Shown here one piece after another: positions 34,197 to 43,967 of a stretch of DNA of 59,184 nt. The stretch is taken from positions 1-59,184 of the forward strand of contig JAOTSD010000018.1 in NCBI GenBank assembly GCA_030247555.1, written 5' to 3'. This DNA comes from Siculibacillus sp. Lineage in GTDB: Bacteria; Pseudomonadota; Alphaproteobacteria; Rhizobiales; Ancalomicrobiaceae. The notes beneath the pieces are model-generated. The model saw nothing but the letters and a program-made list of their open reading frames with translations, made no database searches and was not told where the DNA came from. A program made the position numbers and the translations under genes. The stretch's first letter is position 1. Every line of letters starts with the position of its first letter.

Positions 34197-35879
34197 ATGA
34201 GCGGCGAACGGAAGACCGGGGCGAAGCTCCTCGTCGACACCCTCGAGGCCAACGGGGTCGAACGTGTCTTCCTGGTCCCCGGCGAGAGTTACCTCGCCGT
34301 CATCGACGCCCTCTCCGAGAGCCCGATCGAGACGGTGATGGCGCGCCAAGAATCGGGCGCCGCCTTCATGGCCGACGCCGTCGGCAAACTCACCGGCCGT
34401 CCTGGCATCTGCATGGTCACCCGCGCCCCCGGCGCCACCAACGCCTTCGCCGGCATCCACGTCGCCGAACACGACTCGACCCCGATGATCGTCTTCGTCG
34501 GTCAGATCGAGCGGTCCTTCCGCGAGCGCGGCGCCTTCCAGGAGATGGACTTCCGCAAGGTCTTCGGTTCGGTCGCCAAGTGGGTGGCCGAGATCGACAC
34601 GCCGGATCGCGTCGTCGAGATGGTCACCCGCGCCTTCGCCGTCGCCACTTCCGGCCGGCCCGGGCCGGTGGTGCTGGTGCTGCCGGAGGACATGTTGGTC
34701 GAGGAGGCCGAGGCGATCGACGTCCGTCCGGCGACGCCGGTCGAGACCCATCCCGGCCTCAACCAGATGTGGGATCTGCAGAAGCGCCTGTGGGCGGCCG
34801 AACGGCCGATCGCCATCCTCGGCGGCTCACGCTGGAGCGAGGAGGCGGCGCGCCGCTTCGCCCGCTTCGCCGCCAAGTTCGACCTGCCGGTCGCCTGCTC
34901 TTTCCGCCGCCAGATGCTCTTCGACCACATGGACGCGCACTACGCCGGCGATGTCGGCATCGGCATCAACCCGGCGTTGCAGACGCGCATCCGGGCGGCC
35001 GATCTGATTCTCCTCGTCGGCGGTCGCATGGCCGAGATGCCGAGCCAGAGCTACACGCTGCTCTCCATCCCCTTCCCCTCGCAGAGCTTCGTCCACGTCC
35101 ACGCCGACGCCGAGGAACTGGGCCGGGTCTATCGCCCCGACCTCGCCATCCACGCCTCCGGTACGGCCTTCGCCGCCGCCGCCGAGAGCCTCGAACCGCC
35201 GCCCGGCGAGATCCGCTGGGCCGACTGGACCCGCGCAGCCCGCGCCGACTATCTCGCTTGGTCCGAGGTCCTGCCGGCGACCCCCGGTGCGGTGCAGATG
35301 GGGCGGGTGATGGCGGCGTTGCGGGCGCGGCTGCCCGACGACACGATCTTCACCAACGGCGCCGGCAACTACGCCACCTGGATCCACCGCTTCTGGCGCT
35401 TCCGGAAATTCGCCACCCAGGCCGCACCGGTCTCCGGCACCATGGGCTACGGTTTGCCGGCGGCGATCGCCGCGGCGTTGCAGTTCCCCGAACGCCGGGT
35501 GGTGTGCTTCGCCGGCGACGGCTGTTTCCAGATGAACAGCCAGGAGATGGCGACGGCGATGCAGGCGGGGGCGAAGTTCGTCGTCTTCGTCGTCGACAAC
35601 GGCATCTACGGCACCATCCGCATGCATCAGGAACGTGAGTTCCCGGCCCGCGTCCACGGCACCACTCTGGTCAACCCGGATTTCGCCGCGCTCGCCCGCG
35701 CCCACGGCGCCGTCGGGCTGACGCTGGCCGACGACGCGGACGTCGAGGCGGTGATCGACGAGGCCCTCGCCGTCGACGGGCTGGTGCTGGTCCACGTCCT
35801 CACATCGTCCGAGGCGATCACCCCGACGACGACGCTGACCAGACTGCGGGAAACGGCACTGGCGAAGAAGAGCGGTTGA
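34197..35879 (+). CDS. Thiamine-pyrophosphate enzyme, acetolactate-synthase-like
   Basis: A 560-residue enzyme with the three-domain TPP architecture. The N-terminal PYR domain has the catalytic Glu in ARQESGAAFMADA near residue 50, the central domain is Rossmann-like, and the C-terminal PP domain holds the TPP motif GDGCFQMNSQEM with VVDNGIYGTIRMHQ. It resembles acetolactate synthase large subunits, but no ilvH-type small subunit lies beside it and no branched-chain genes are near. A GGGAGG site fixes ATG 34197. It lies 126 bases after the orphan gene and might share its transcript. The exact 2-oxo-acid substrate cannot be read. Confidence 0.88.
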   Translation: MSGERKTGAKLLVDTLEANGVERVFLVPGESYLAVIDALSESPIETVMARQESGAAFMADAVGKLTGRPGICMVTRAPGATNAFAGIHVAEHDSTPMIVFVGQIERSFRERGAFQEMDFRKVFGSVAKWVAEIDTPDRVVEMVTRAFAVATSGRPGPVVLVLPEDMLVEEAEAIDVRPATPVETHPGLNQMWDLQKRLWAAERPIAILGGSRWSEEAARRFARFAAKFDLPVACSFRRQMLFDHMDAHYAGDVGIGINPALQTRIRAADLILLVGGRMAEMPSQSYTLLSIPFPSQSFVHVHADAEELGRVYRPDLAIHASGTAFAAAAESLEPPPGEIRWADWTRAARADYLAWSEVLPATPGAVQMGRVMAALRARLPDDTIFTNGAGNYATWIHRFWRFRKFATQAAPVSGTMGYGLPAAIAAALQFPERRVVCFAGDGCFQMNSQEMATAMQAGAKFVVFVVDNGIYGTIRMHQEREFPARVHGTTLVNPDFAALARAHGAVGLTLADDADVEAVIDEALAVDGLVLVHVLTSSEAITPTTTLTRLRETALAKKSG

Positions 35880-35906
35880 GGCGCGCGGGTGGCCGCGTCC
35901 GCCGCC

Positions 35907-36779
35907 TCACCAGACGAGGCGCGGCAGATAGGCGGTGGCGCTCAGCCCTTCGGCGGCGAGCCGGTCGACGACCCGTGCCGGATCGGGGGCGTCGATCGGG
36001 CCGAAATCGTCGCCGTGGATACCGGCGGTGACGAACAGCACGTCGAGACCCTGGTCGACGGCGCCGCGGATGTCGGTCGGCAGGCCGTCGCCGATCGCCA
36101 GCACCCGGCGGTCGTCGACCGGCCGGCCGGTGAGCGCCGAGATCCGCCGCCGTACTTCGGCGTAGACCGGCGAATGCGGCTTGCCGATCAGCGTCACCTC
36201 ACCGCCGAACGCCTCGGCATAGAGCGCGGCGAGCGCCCCGGCGCACCACAGCTTCTCGTGTCCGCGCTCGACGATCAGGTCGGGATTGGCGCAGAGCATG
36301 GTGAGGCCGCGCTCGGCCAGCGCCGCCAGTCGACCGCGATAGTCCTCCGGCGTCTCGGTCAGATCATCGACGAGGCCGGAGCACACGATGATCTCCGCCT
36401 CGCCGTCCGCGACCAGCCGATGCGGCAGGCCGTCGTAGATCGGCAGATCGCGTTCCGGCCCGACGTGGGTGATCCGCCGTTCGGGCCGTGCCATCAGCGT
36501 CTCGCGGGTGACGTCGCCGGAGGTGACGAGGTCGTCGTAGGCTTCGCGCGGCACCCCGAGCGAGGCGAGTTGGGCGTGGATCGGCCCGGACGGGCGCGGC
36601 GCGTTGGTCAGCAGCACGACGCGACCGCCGCCGCGGCGGAATTCGACGAGGGCTTCGCAGGCGCCGGGGTGGGCCGCCAGACCGTTGTGCACCACGCCCC
36701 AGACGTCGCTGATCAGCACGTCGTAGTCCGTCGCCAGCGCCGAGAGACCGGGGACGAGCGGCGGAACGGATCGGAGCAT
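35907..36779 (-). CDS. HAD-superfamily hydrolase, TIGR01459 type
   Basis: A 290-residue phosphatase-like protein of the NagD-type HAD subgroup. Motif I is altered in spacing but readable as ISDVWGVVHNG near residue 23, motif II as LLTNAPRP near 57, and the C-terminal motifs as GKPHSPVY and AIGDGLPTDIRGA. Substrate unknown; such enzymes remove phosphate from sugar phosphates or nucleotides. ATG 36779 fits the family start. It is divergent from mutL. Confidence 0.9.
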   Translation of the reverse strand: MLRSVPPLVPGLSALATDYDVLISDVWGVVHNGLAAHPGACEALVEFRRGGGRVVLLTNAPRPSGPIHAQLASLGVPREAYDDLVTSGDVTRETLMARPERRITHVGPERDLPIYDGLPHRLVADGEAEIIVCSGLVDDLTETPEDYRGRLAALAERGLTMLCANPDLIVERGHEKLWCAGALAALYAEAFGGEVTLIGKPHSPVYAEVRRRISALTGRPVDDRRVLAIGDGLPTDIRGAVDQGLDVLFVTAGIHGDDFGPIDAPDPARVVDRLAAEGLSATAYLPRLVW

Positions 36780-36940
36780 GGCGGGGGCGGTCCTCGCAAC
36801 GTTGAAACTCGCACGACAAGTAGTGGGGTGTGCGTTGCGCCGCAACATGGCGTGCCTCGAATTCCAGTCGCCTCGTCCAAAAGACGTGACGCGGGAGAGC
36901 GAATCCGGGAAGATCGCCGCCATTCGAGGATCTCGCCCCC

Positions 36941-38824
36941 ATGATCGTGCGTCGCCTGTCGGACACCACCGTCGATCGAATCGCCGCCGGTGAGGTGATC
37001 GAGCGGCCGGCGAGCGTCGTCAAGGAACTGGTGGAGAACGCGCTCGACGCCGGGGCGTCCCGCATCGAGGTGGTCACCGCCGGCGGCGGCAAGACCCTGA
37101 TACGGGTGAGCGACGACGGCGTCGGCATGGTCCGCGACGATCTCGCCCTCGCCGTCCAGCGCCACTGCACCTCCAAACTCTCCGATGACGACATCTTCCT
37201 GATCGAGAGCCTCGGCTTCCGCGGCGAGGCGTTGCCCTCGATCGGCGCGGTGGCGCGCATGACGCTGGCGAGCCGCCACGCCGAGGAGCCGCACGGCTGG
37301 GAGATCGCCATCGACGGCGGCCTCGTCGGGGAGGCCCGCCCCGCCCCGATCACCCGCGGCACCCGGGTCGAGGTCCGCGACCTCTTCTTCGCCACCCCGG
37401 CGCGGTTGAAGTTCCTGAAGTCCGACCGCGCCGAGACGGCGGCGATCACAGAGGTGGTCAAGCGCCTGGCGCTCGCCCGTCCCGACGTGCGCTTCTCGCT
37501 CGCCGGCGCCGACCGGGCGAGCCTCGACTGGCCGGCCGGGCGCGGCGAGGGGGCCGACCTCGCCCGCATCGCCGCGATCGTCGGCGACGACTTCGTCGAC
37601 AACGCATTGCCCATCGACGCCGAGCGCGAGGGCGTGAGGCTCACCGGCTGGGTCGGCCTGCCGACCCATCACCGTGCCTCCTCGGTGCATCAGTATCTGA
37701 CCGTCAACGGTCGGCCGGTGCGCGACAAGATGTTGTTCGGCGCCATCCGTGGCGCCTATGCCGACGTCATGTCGTCGGATCGCCACGCCGTCGTGGTGCT
37801 CGACGTGCGCGTCCCGCCGCACGAGGTCGACGTCAACGTCCACCCGACCAAGGCCGACGTGCGGTTCCGCGATTCCGCGCTGGTGCGCGGCCTTCTCGTC
37901 GGCGCGGTGCGTCAGGCGCTCGCCGCGAGCGGCCATCGCGCCACCACGACCGGAGGCGCCGCGACCCTCGCGGCGTTGCGTACCGCGGCCGCCCCGGCGG
38001 GGGTACCGCTGACGCGGTCCGGCTGGACCCCGCCCGCCGGCCCTGCCTGGCGGCCGGATGCCCCCCGTTCGTCTCAGCCCTTCGACTGGCGAACCGCCCC
38101 TTCGCGCCCCGACAACGATCCCGGCGCGGCGCCCTTCGACGCGGCTCGTTTCGCCGAGACCGCCGCCTCGCCCTTCGATGCGGTGATCGCGCCTTCCGCC
38201 GACGCGCGCGGCCACACCGCTCCTCTCGACGAGACGGCCGAAGCGCGCCCGCTCGGCGCCGCGCGCGCCCAGATCCACGCCAACTACATCGTCGCCCAGA
38301 CCCGCGACGGCCTCGTCATCGTCGACGCCCACGCCGCCCACGAGCGCCTCACCTACGAGAAGCTCAAGCGCCAGATGGGCGAGACCGGTGTCGCCCGCCA
38401 GATGCTGCTCATCCCGGAAGTGGTCGAACTGCCGGAGGAGGACGTCGCCCGGCTGCTGTCCTGCGCCGAGGACTTCGAGAAGGTCGGATTGACGCTGGAG
38501 AGCTTCGGCGGCGGAGCGGTCGCGGTGCGCGAGGTGCCGGCGATCCTCGGGACCGGCGACGTCGCCGGCCTCGTCCGCGACCTCGCCGACGACCTCGCCG
38601 AATGGGACTCGTCCGACCGCGTCGGCCGGCACGTCGACGAGGTGCTCGCCACCATGGCCTGCCACGGCTCGGTTCGCTCCGGTCGGCGGCTGCGGCCCGA
38701 GGAGATGGACGCGCTGCTGCGCGAGATGGAGGCGACCCCCAATTCCGGCCAGTGCAATCACGGCCGCCCAACCTGGGTCGAACTGAAGCTCACCGACATC
38801 GAGCGGCTGTTCGGGCGGCGCTGA
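36941..38824 (+). CDS. mutL: DNA mismatch repair protein MutL
   Basis: Matchmaker of mismatch repair, linking MutS to strand removal. The 627-residue product has the GHKL ATPase motifs ([14 protein letters not shown] with the catalytic Glu, [16 protein letters not shown]). A Pro/Ala-rich linker covers about residues 340-435. The C-terminal domain carries [12 protein letters not shown] near residue 461, a variant of the endonuclease motif DQHA-x2-E-x4-E, plus ACHGSVRSG and NHGRPTW, so nicking activity is probable. ATG 36941 begins the conserved MIVRRLSD N-terminus. A strong hairpin follows the stop. Confidence 0.97.
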   Translation: MIVRRLSDTTVDRIAAGEVIERPASVVKELVENALDAGASRIEVVTAGGGKTLIRVSDDGVGMVRDDLALAVQRHCTSKLSDDDIFLIESLGFRGEALPSIGAVARMTLASRHAEEPHGWEIAIDGGLVGEARPAPITRGTRVEVRDLFFATPARLKFLKSDRAETAAITEVVKRLALARPDVRFSLAGADRASLDWPAGRGEGADLARIAAIVGDDFVDNALPIDAEREGVRLTGWVGLPTHHRASSVHQYLTVNGRPVRDKMLFGAIRGAYADVMSSDRHAVVVLDVRVPPHEVDVNVHPTKADVRFRDSALVRGLLVGAVRQALAASGHRATTTGGAATLAALRTAAAPAGVPLTRSGWTPPAGPAWRPDAPRSSQPFDWRTAPSRPDNDPGAAPFDAARFAETAASPFDAVIAPSADARGHTAPLDETAEARPLGAARAQIHANYIVAQTRDGLVIVDAHAAHERLTYEKLKRQMGETGVARQMLLIPEVVELPEEDVARLLSCAEDFEKVGLTLESFGGGAVAVREVPAILGTGDVAGLVRDLADDLAEWDSSDRVGRHVDEVLATMACHGSVRSGRRLRPEEMDALLREMEATPNSGQCNHGRPTWVELKLTDIERLFGRR

Positions 38825-38832
38825 GAAGCGAG

Positions 38833-38872
38833 CGGCCCGGAAGACGCGAGGGCAGGCGCGTCGACCGGGCCG
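38833..38872 (+). terminator. mutL terminator hairpin
   Basis: CGGCCCGG (38833-38840) pairs with CCGGGCCG (38865-38872), and inside it GACGCG (38843-38848) pairs with CGCGTC (38857-38862), with an AA/GA internal loop. It begins 9 bases after the mutL stop. Confidence 0.75.
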
Positions 38873-38977
38873 GGAGGCGTATCGTCGGAGCTGTGATCGA
38901 ACGACACGCGGGGAGTTCTGGGTCGGTGCGGCGAAATCGTCGTGTCCGAACCGCGGTGATCTTCACGCTCGGAAGCC

Positions 38978-38994
38978 GAGGCGGGTAGCGCCTC
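38978..38994 (-). terminator. Possible chemoreceptor terminator
   Basis: GAGGCG (38978-38983) and CGCCTC (38989-38994) pair around a 5-base loop, 14 bases past the chemoreceptor stop on the minus strand. It is short and lacks a T run. Confidence 0.3.
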
Positions 38995-39007
38995 CTCCGA
39001 TCGAGGT

Positions 39008-40684
39008 TCAGGCGGCGCGCAGCGTCGACACGAAACTCTCGACCTGGCGGGTGAGTTCGTCGGCCTGGCCGGAGAGCTCGCTCGACAGGCCCATCAGGCG
39101 GCCGGCCGCCGTGCCGGTGGTCTCGGCCGCCCGGCCGACGCCGGAGATCGTCTCGGTGACCTGCTGCGCCCCGAGGGCGGCGCGATGGGTGTTGGAGGAG
39201 ATCTCCGCGGCCGCGGCGCCTTGCTGGGTCACCGCGCCGGCGATGGAAGAGGTCGCCTCGCGGATCGATCCGATTGTGCCGACGATGCTGGAGATCGAAA
39301 CGACGGTCTCGGCGGTGGCCGACTGGATCTCGCCGATCTTGAGGGCGATCTCGTCGGTCGCCTTCGCCGTCTGCGACGCCAGTTGCTTGACCTCCGAGGC
39401 GACCACCGCGAAGCCCTTGCCCGCTTCGCCGGCACGCGCCGCCTCGATCGTGGCGTTGAGCGCCAGCAGATTGGTCTGGCCTGCGATGTCGCGGATCAGT
39501 TCGACCACGTCGCCGATCTTCTCGGCCGCCTCCGACAGCAGGCGGATGTTGGCTTCGGTGTTGGCCGCTTCGGTCGCGGCCGCCTGCGCCACCTCCGCCG
39601 ATTGGCCGACTCGCCCGGTGATCTCGCGCACCGAGGCCGCCAGTTCCTCGGTCGAGGCGGCGACCGTCTGCACGTTCGCCGCCGCTTCGCCCGCCGCGGT
39701 CGAAACGGTCGTGACCTGACGGGAGGTTTCCTCGGCGGTCGCCGACAGATCCCGCGCCGCACCCGCCACGTCGGACGAGGAGCGCACGAAGCGCTGGGCG
39801 AGCGTGCCCATCGTCGCCATGAAGCGATCGGCGATCTCCCGGCGCTCCTTCGCCATGCGTTCGACGACCGCCCGTTCCTCGGCGGCCCGGTCGGCGCGCA
39901 ACGCCTCCGCCTCGGCGAGACCGTCGCGGAACACCACCAATGTGCGCGCCATGTCGCCGATCTCGTTCGGCCGCTTGACCGAAGGGATGCTCGTGTCGAG
40001 CCGCCCGGCGGCGATCGCCTGCATCACACCCGTCAGGGCGCGCAGCGGTGCGGTGATGCCGAAGACGACGAAGGCGGCGGCGCCGAGGCCGATGACGACA
40101 CCGATCCCCGCCAGGACGATCGTCCGGGTCAGCGACGAGACGTAGGCCTCCTCGATGTTGGCGCTCTCCCGATCCGCGTGCCCCACCGCCGAGGCGATCG
40201 CGCCATCGAGAACTTTCAGCGTCCGGTCGAAGCCCGGAACCGAACGGGCGAGGGCACTCGCCGCTCCCGAGCGATCGGTCAGCCGCTTCAGGGAGAGCGC
40301 CTCGTTCAGCGCCTTGACGTTCTCATCCCAGAGACCCCGGAATTCGCCCCAGAGCTTCTTCTCCTCGACGTCGAGATCCATCGCCTCGTGGGCCCGGAAC
40401 AATCCGTCGATACGCTTCGAACTGACGACGATCGCTTCGTCGATCGCCTGGCTGGCGGTCGGATCCTCGTCGAGGACGAGGCTGGCCACCTGTAGGCGGT
40501 GATGGGTGATGGCCTGTTCGATCTCGGCGATCCGCCGCAGCGTCGGCAGCGCCTCGCCGGTCACCTGCGCCGCGCTCGATTGCATCGTCCGCAGTTGCGA
40601 GGCCCCGAGACCACTCTGGATCAGAAGAAACGCGACCAGTACGCCGACCACGGCGCTCAACGACGTCTTGACCGAGATCCGCAT
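39008..40684 (-). CDS. Methyl-accepting chemotaxis protein
   Basis: A 558-residue chemoreceptor. It has one membrane helix at about residues 8-30, a periplasmic four-helix-bundle region of about 150 residues, a second helix near 185-208, HAMP to about 260, and a signalling domain whose tip [29 protein letters not shown] is intact. It lacks the C-terminal pentapeptide used to tether CheR. No known ligand motif is evident. ATG 40684 has a GGGGGCGGAAC site; the frame to 40831 is not used because a CtrA-type box lies within it. It probably signals to CheA/CheW encoded elsewhere and shares a pathway with cheZ at 10.4 kb. Confidence 0.95.
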   Translation of the reverse strand: MRISVKTSLSAVVGVLVAFLLIQSGLGASQLRTMQSSAAQVTGEALPTLRRIAEIEQAITHHRLQVASLVLDEDPTASQAIDEAIVVSSKRIDGLFRAHEAMDLDVEEKKLWGEFRGLWDENVKALNEALSLKRLTDRSGAASALARSVPGFDRTLKVLDGAIASAVGHADRESANIEEAYVSSLTRTIVLAGIGVVIGLGAAAFVVFGITAPLRALTGVMQAIAAGRLDTSIPSVKRPNEIGDMARTLVVFRDGLAEAEALRADRAAEERAVVERMAKERREIADRFMATMGTLAQRFVRSSSDVAGAARDLSATAEETSRQVTTVSTAAGEAAANVQTVAASTEELAASVREITGRVGQSAEVAQAAATEAANTEANIRLLSEAAEKIGDVVELIRDIAGQTNLLALNATIEAARAGEAGKGFAVVASEVKQLASQTAKATDEIALKIGEIQSATAETVVSISSIVGTIGSIREATSSIAGAVTQQGAAAAEISSNTHRAALGAQQVTETISGVGRAAETTGTAAGRLMGLSSELSGQADELTRQVESFVSTLRAA

Positions 40685-40754
40685 GTTCCGCCCCCATATC
40701 CGGCCCGTCGCCGGCGCTTCGCCGTCGACGTCGGGGTCATGTTGGAGCAGCAGC

Positions 40755-40770
40755 GTTAATCGGGAATTAA
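40755..40770 (-). promoter_or_regulatory. CtrA-type binding box
   Basis: On the minus strand the bases read TTAATTCCCGATTAAC, an exact match to TTAA-N7-TTAAC, the full CtrA site. It lies 70 bases upstream of the chemoreceptor start, where a -35 region would be expected. TTAA is rare in this GC-rich window. Confidence 0.6.
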
Positions 40771-40887
40771 ACCAGCGCGGTTCCCAAGCAGAAGCCGGTG
40801 CCGCGGCGCGACCCGATCGACGCATGACCATGGGGAACAGCGTCTTGGCCGCCGTCGTACGTGTCCCGTCGGCGATGTATTGAGATA

Positions 40888-41451
40888 TCAGTCTGAAATT
40901 ACGTAGCGTAAGAAGATGAGGCGGGTTTCACCCTGCTCCCGCCGGTCGACGACTTCCAGTCCGGTCGGCAGGGCGACTTCCACCGAAGCGCTCTCCTCGA
41001 CCACGACGATCGCCTCGTTCTTCAGCCAGCCGCCGTCGATCAGCGCGACGAGGGCGGCGTCCGCCAGCCCTTTGCCGTAGGGCGGATCGAGGAAGGCGAG
41101 GTCGAAGGGCTCCATCGGCGCACAGCGCCCGAGCTTGGTCGCGTCGCGACGCCACAGCTTGGTGACGCCGCCGGCGTCCGACGCCTCGACGTTGGCGTGG
41201 ATCAGGGCGCGCGCTTCCGCCGCCTCCTCGACGAAGAGACAGAACCGGGCGCCGCGCGACAGCGCTTCGAGCCCGAGCGCGCCGGTGCCCGAGAAGAGGT
41301 CGAGGACGCGCGCGCCTTCGACCGGATCGCCGAACCCGTGGGCGAGGATGTTGAACAGGCTCTCGCGCAGGCGGTCGGAGGTCGGGCGGATCGCCCGGGA
41401 TTTCGGCCCGACGAGATGCAGTCCCCGCTTGCGGCCGCCGACGATCCTCAC
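40888..41451 (-). CDS. rsmD: 16S rRNA m2G966 methyltransferase RsmD
   Basis: Methylates N2 of G966 in 16S rRNA. The 187-residue product has [10 protein letters not shown] at the N-terminus, the SAM-binding motif [16 protein letters not shown] near residue 48 and the catalytic DPPYGKG near residue 121. The start codon is GTG and overlaps the stop of the preceding pseudouridine synthase gene by four bases (GTGA), so the two rRNA modification genes are coupled. Confidence 0.95.
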   Translation of the reverse strand: MRIVGGRKRGLHLVGPKSRAIRPTSDRLRESLFNILAHGFGDPVEGARVLDLFSGTGALGLEALSRGARFCLFVEEAAEARALIHANVEASDAGGVTKLWRRDATKLGRCAPMEPFDLAFLDPPYGKGLADAALVALIDGGWLKNEAIVVVEESASVEVALPTGLEVVDRREQGETRLIFLRYVISD

Positions 41452-43295
41452 GGACGGCCTCCGCGCGGGCCCCCGCGCCCACCGCCCGGCCGCGGACCCT
41501 TCGGACCCGGACCGCGCTTGTCGGGTCCCTTGGTGCCGCGGCCCGAGGGACCGTCGTAGCGGCCACGACCGCCGGAAGCCGGGGCGCCGCCGTCGCTGCC
41601 GTCACGCGGTCCTTTCTTGCCGCCCGGGTTCATGCCGCGCGGTCCGCGCGGACCGAAGCTCGAGCCTTCGGGGCGAGCCTTGAAGCCCGCGCCCTTGGGA
41701 CGATCACCGCCCTCCGGCCGGTCGCGGAACCCGCCGCTCTTCGCTCCGCCCTCCGGCCGGTCGCGGAAACCACCGCTCTTCGCCCCGCCCTCGGGTCGGT
41801 CGCGGAAGCCTTCGGAGCGCCGCCGCCCTTCACCGCCGGCGCCGCGATCGCGGAACCCTTCGGAGCGGAAACGGCCGCGCTCCTCGCCCTCCGGCCGCTC
41901 GCCGCGTCCGGTCCGTTCACCGGCGCCGCGCGGCCGCTCGCCGCTCTTCGGCCCACCCCGGCCACCCTTGCGCGCCTCGTCGTACGACGGACGCTCGTCG
42001 CGCTGCGGCCGATCGCGGAACCCGGCGCTCTTCGGCCGATCGCCCGCGGGCCGGTCGCGGAAACCGCCGGAACGCGGCGCTTCGCTCCCCTCGGCTCTGC
42101 CGCGCGATCCTTCGGAGCGCCAGCGTCCGCCCTCTCCCGTGGGACCGCTGCGGTCGCGGTAGCCTTCCGCGCGTACCCGCCCGCCGCCGGCGATCTCGGG
42201 GCGATCTCGGAAACCGCCGCTCTTCGGCGCGCCGCTCGGTCGACCACGGAAACCTTCCGAGCGCATCGGCCTCTCGTTGCGCTCTCCGGTCGAGCGTCCG
42301 CCGCTCTCCTCGTCGCGCCCCCGCCGTTCGTCTCGACGTCGCTCACCGGTGCCGACGAATTCCATCTTGGTGCGCGGCTCGCGCTTGCCGCCGCGCTTCG
42401 CCCGGTCGTCGCCGTCGCCCGCCGGGGTGAAGCCCTTGATGCGCCGCTTCGGAGCTTCTTCGCCCTCGTCGGAGCCGTGCAGGTGATGGACGATCGGCGC
42501 GTCGAAGTCGGCCCCCGACTCCGTCACCAGTCGCTTGCCGAGTTGGTCGCGCAGAACGCGGCCGCGGATCTCGCGGATCTCGCCCTCTTCCAGGTCGGCG
42601 AGCTGGAAGGGCCCGAAGGAGATGCGGATCAGCCGGTTGACGGTCAGGCCGAGAGAGGCGAGGACGCGTTTGACCTCGCGGTTCTTGCCCTCGCGCAGGC
42701 CGAGCACCAGCCAGATGTTGGAACCCTGCACCCGGTCGATCATCGCCTCGATCGGCCCGTAGTCGACGCCGTCTAGCGACACACCGTGCTTCAGTTCGTC
42801 GAGCGCCGCCTGATCGATCTCGCCGTAGGCGCGCACCCGGTAGCGGCGCAGCCAGCCGGTCGAGGGCAGCTCGAGCACCCGAGCGAGGCCGCCGTCGTTG
42901 GTCAGCAACAACAGGCCTTCGGTGTTGATGTCGAGCCGGCCGACGGTGATCACCCGCGGCATGTCGTCGGGAAGAACCGAGAAGACGGTCGGCCGCCCCT
43001 CGGGGTCCGACGTCGTGGTGACGAGGCCGCGCGGCTTGTGGAAGAGCCACAGCCGGGTGCGCTCGCGGGCCGGCAGCGGCGCTCCGTCGACGGTGATGCG
43101 GTTCTGCGGACCGACGGTGACCGCCGGCGTGGTCAGCACCACGCCGTCGACGGTGACGCGGCCGGCCGTCACCCATTCTTCCGCTTCGCGCCGCGAACAC
43201 AGGCCCGCACGTGCCAGCACCTTGGCGATCCGCTCGAGATCGCCGCCCTTCGCGTCGCTCGCGCGCGCGGTTTCGTCTATCGGGGACTTGGTCAT
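41448..43295 (-). CDS. rluB: rRNA pseudouridine synthase with long Arg/Gly-rich tail (RluB-like)
   Basis: Isomerises a uridine in 23S rRNA. An S4 RNA-binding domain covers about residues 18-80 and an RsuA/RluB/E/F-type synthase domain runs to about 270, with the catalytic Asp in VGRLDINTEGLLLLTNDG near residue 120. The remaining roughly 300 residues are a disordered, very basic region rich in Arg, Gly and Pro. They hold about eleven degenerate copies of a nonamer like SGGFRDRPE. The E. coli enzyme lacks so long an extension; similar tails occur in related bacteria. ATG 43295 fits the family. It is coupled to rsmD by overlap. Confidence 0.92.
   Translation of the reverse strand: MTKSPIDETARASDAKGGDLERIAKVLARAGLCSRREAEEWVTAGRVTVDGVVLTTPAVTVGPQNRITVDGAPLPARERTRLWLFHKPRGLVTTTSDPEGRPTVFSVLPDDMPRVITVGRLDINTEGLLLLTNDGGLARVLELPSTGWLRRYRVRAYGEIDQAALDELKHGVSLDGVDYGPIEAMIDRVQGSNIWLVLGLREGKNREVKRVLASLGLTVNRLIRISFGPFQLADLEEGEIREIRGRVLRDQLGKRLVTESGADFDAPIVHHLHGSDEGEEAPKRRIKGFTPAGDGDDRAKRGGKREPRTKMEFVGTGERRRDERRGRDEESGGRSTGERNERPMRSEGFRGRPSGAPKSGGFRDRPEIAGGGRVRAEGYRDRSGPTGEGGRWRSEGSRGRAEGSEAPRSGGFRDRPAGDRPKSAGFRDRPQRDERPSYDEARKGGRGGPKSGERPRGAGERTGRGERPEGEERGRFRSEGFRDRGAGGEGRRRSEGFRDRPEGGAKSGGFRDRPEGGAKSGGFRDRPEGGDRPKGAGFKARPEGSSFGPRGPRGMNPGGKKGPRDGSDGGAPASGGRGRYDGPSGRGTKGPDKRGPGPKGPRPGGGRGGPRGGRP
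41671..42263 (-). repeat. Degenerate tandem repeats coding FRDRPE-like nonamers
   Basis: Within the pseudouridine synthase gene, short units encoding (S/A)(G/E)GFRDRPE recur about eleven times, irregularly spaced. Three adjacent copies near 41710-41815 are nearly identical at the DNA level, which points to recent duplication. The frame is kept throughout. Confidence 0.8.
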
Positions 43296-43453
43296 GGCGC
43301 CCATCTAGAGCAAAGCGCGAAGAATTGTAAGCGGGCGTCGGGGATTTCTCGCGACCTCGGCACCGCTCTCGACCGAGAGGGGGCGTCGCACCGTCTGGTG
43401 GAGACGTTCCGGCCGGCCTATGGTCGCGTCGCCCGCCACCCGGAACCCTCGCC

Positions 43454-43909
43454 GTGACCGAGACCGCCTACCGCTCCTTCATGGACCTCGCCCTCGCCGA
43501 AGCCCGCCGGGCTGCCGAGGCCGGGGAAGTGCCGGTCGGGGCGGTGGTGGTCAGGGACGGCGTCGTCGTCGCCGGCGGGCGCAATCGCACGCTCGCCGAC
43601 CACGATCCGACCGCCCATGCCGAGATCGTCGCCCTGCGCGAGGCCGGCCGCGTCCTGGGATCCGAACGGCTGATCGACTGCGACCTGTGGGTGACGCTCG
43701 AGCCCTGCCCGATGTGCGCCGGCGCGATCTCCTTCGCCCGCATCCGCCGCCTCTACTACGCCGCCTCCGACCCCAAGGGCGGAGCGGTGGAGAACGGCGT
43801 GCGCTTCTTCTCCTCGCCTTCCTGCCACCACGTGCCGGAGGTCTATTCCGGCCTCGCCGAGCGCGAGGCGAGCGAGATGTTGAAGAGCTTCTTCAAGGAG
43901 AGGCGGTGA
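43454..43909 (+). CDS. tadA: tRNA adenosine(34) deaminase
   Basis: Converts A34 of tRNA-Arg(ACG) to inosine. The 151-residue product has the zinc-deaminase motifs HAEIVALREAG (residues about 56-66, with the proton-shuttle Glu) and PCPMCAGAI near residue 86. The start codon is GTG 43454. It is divergent from the pseudouridine synthase and converges with the cyclic-di-GMP gene. Confidence 0.95.
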   Translation: MTETAYRSFMDLALAEARRAAEAGEVPVGAVVVRDGVVVAGGRNRTLADHDPTAHAEIVALREAGRVLGSERLIDCDLWVTLEPCPMCAGAISFARIRRLYYAASDPKGGAVENGVRFFSSPSCHHVPEVYSGLAEREASEMLKSFFKERR

Positions 43910-43967
43910 GCGTCGGCCAGAAGCCGCCGGCGCGCGTCGCCCGCGCCGTCGGGGCGGTCGCCCGGCC

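Noticed and set aside
34197-35879. Naming the TPP enzyme as ilvB
   Set aside because: No small subunit or branched-chain genes are adjacent, and several TPP families share the same motifs.
41671-42263. Regular short repeats considered as a CRISPR array
   Set aside because: Unit spacing is irregular, spacers are not unique and the repeats encode an in-frame protein tail.
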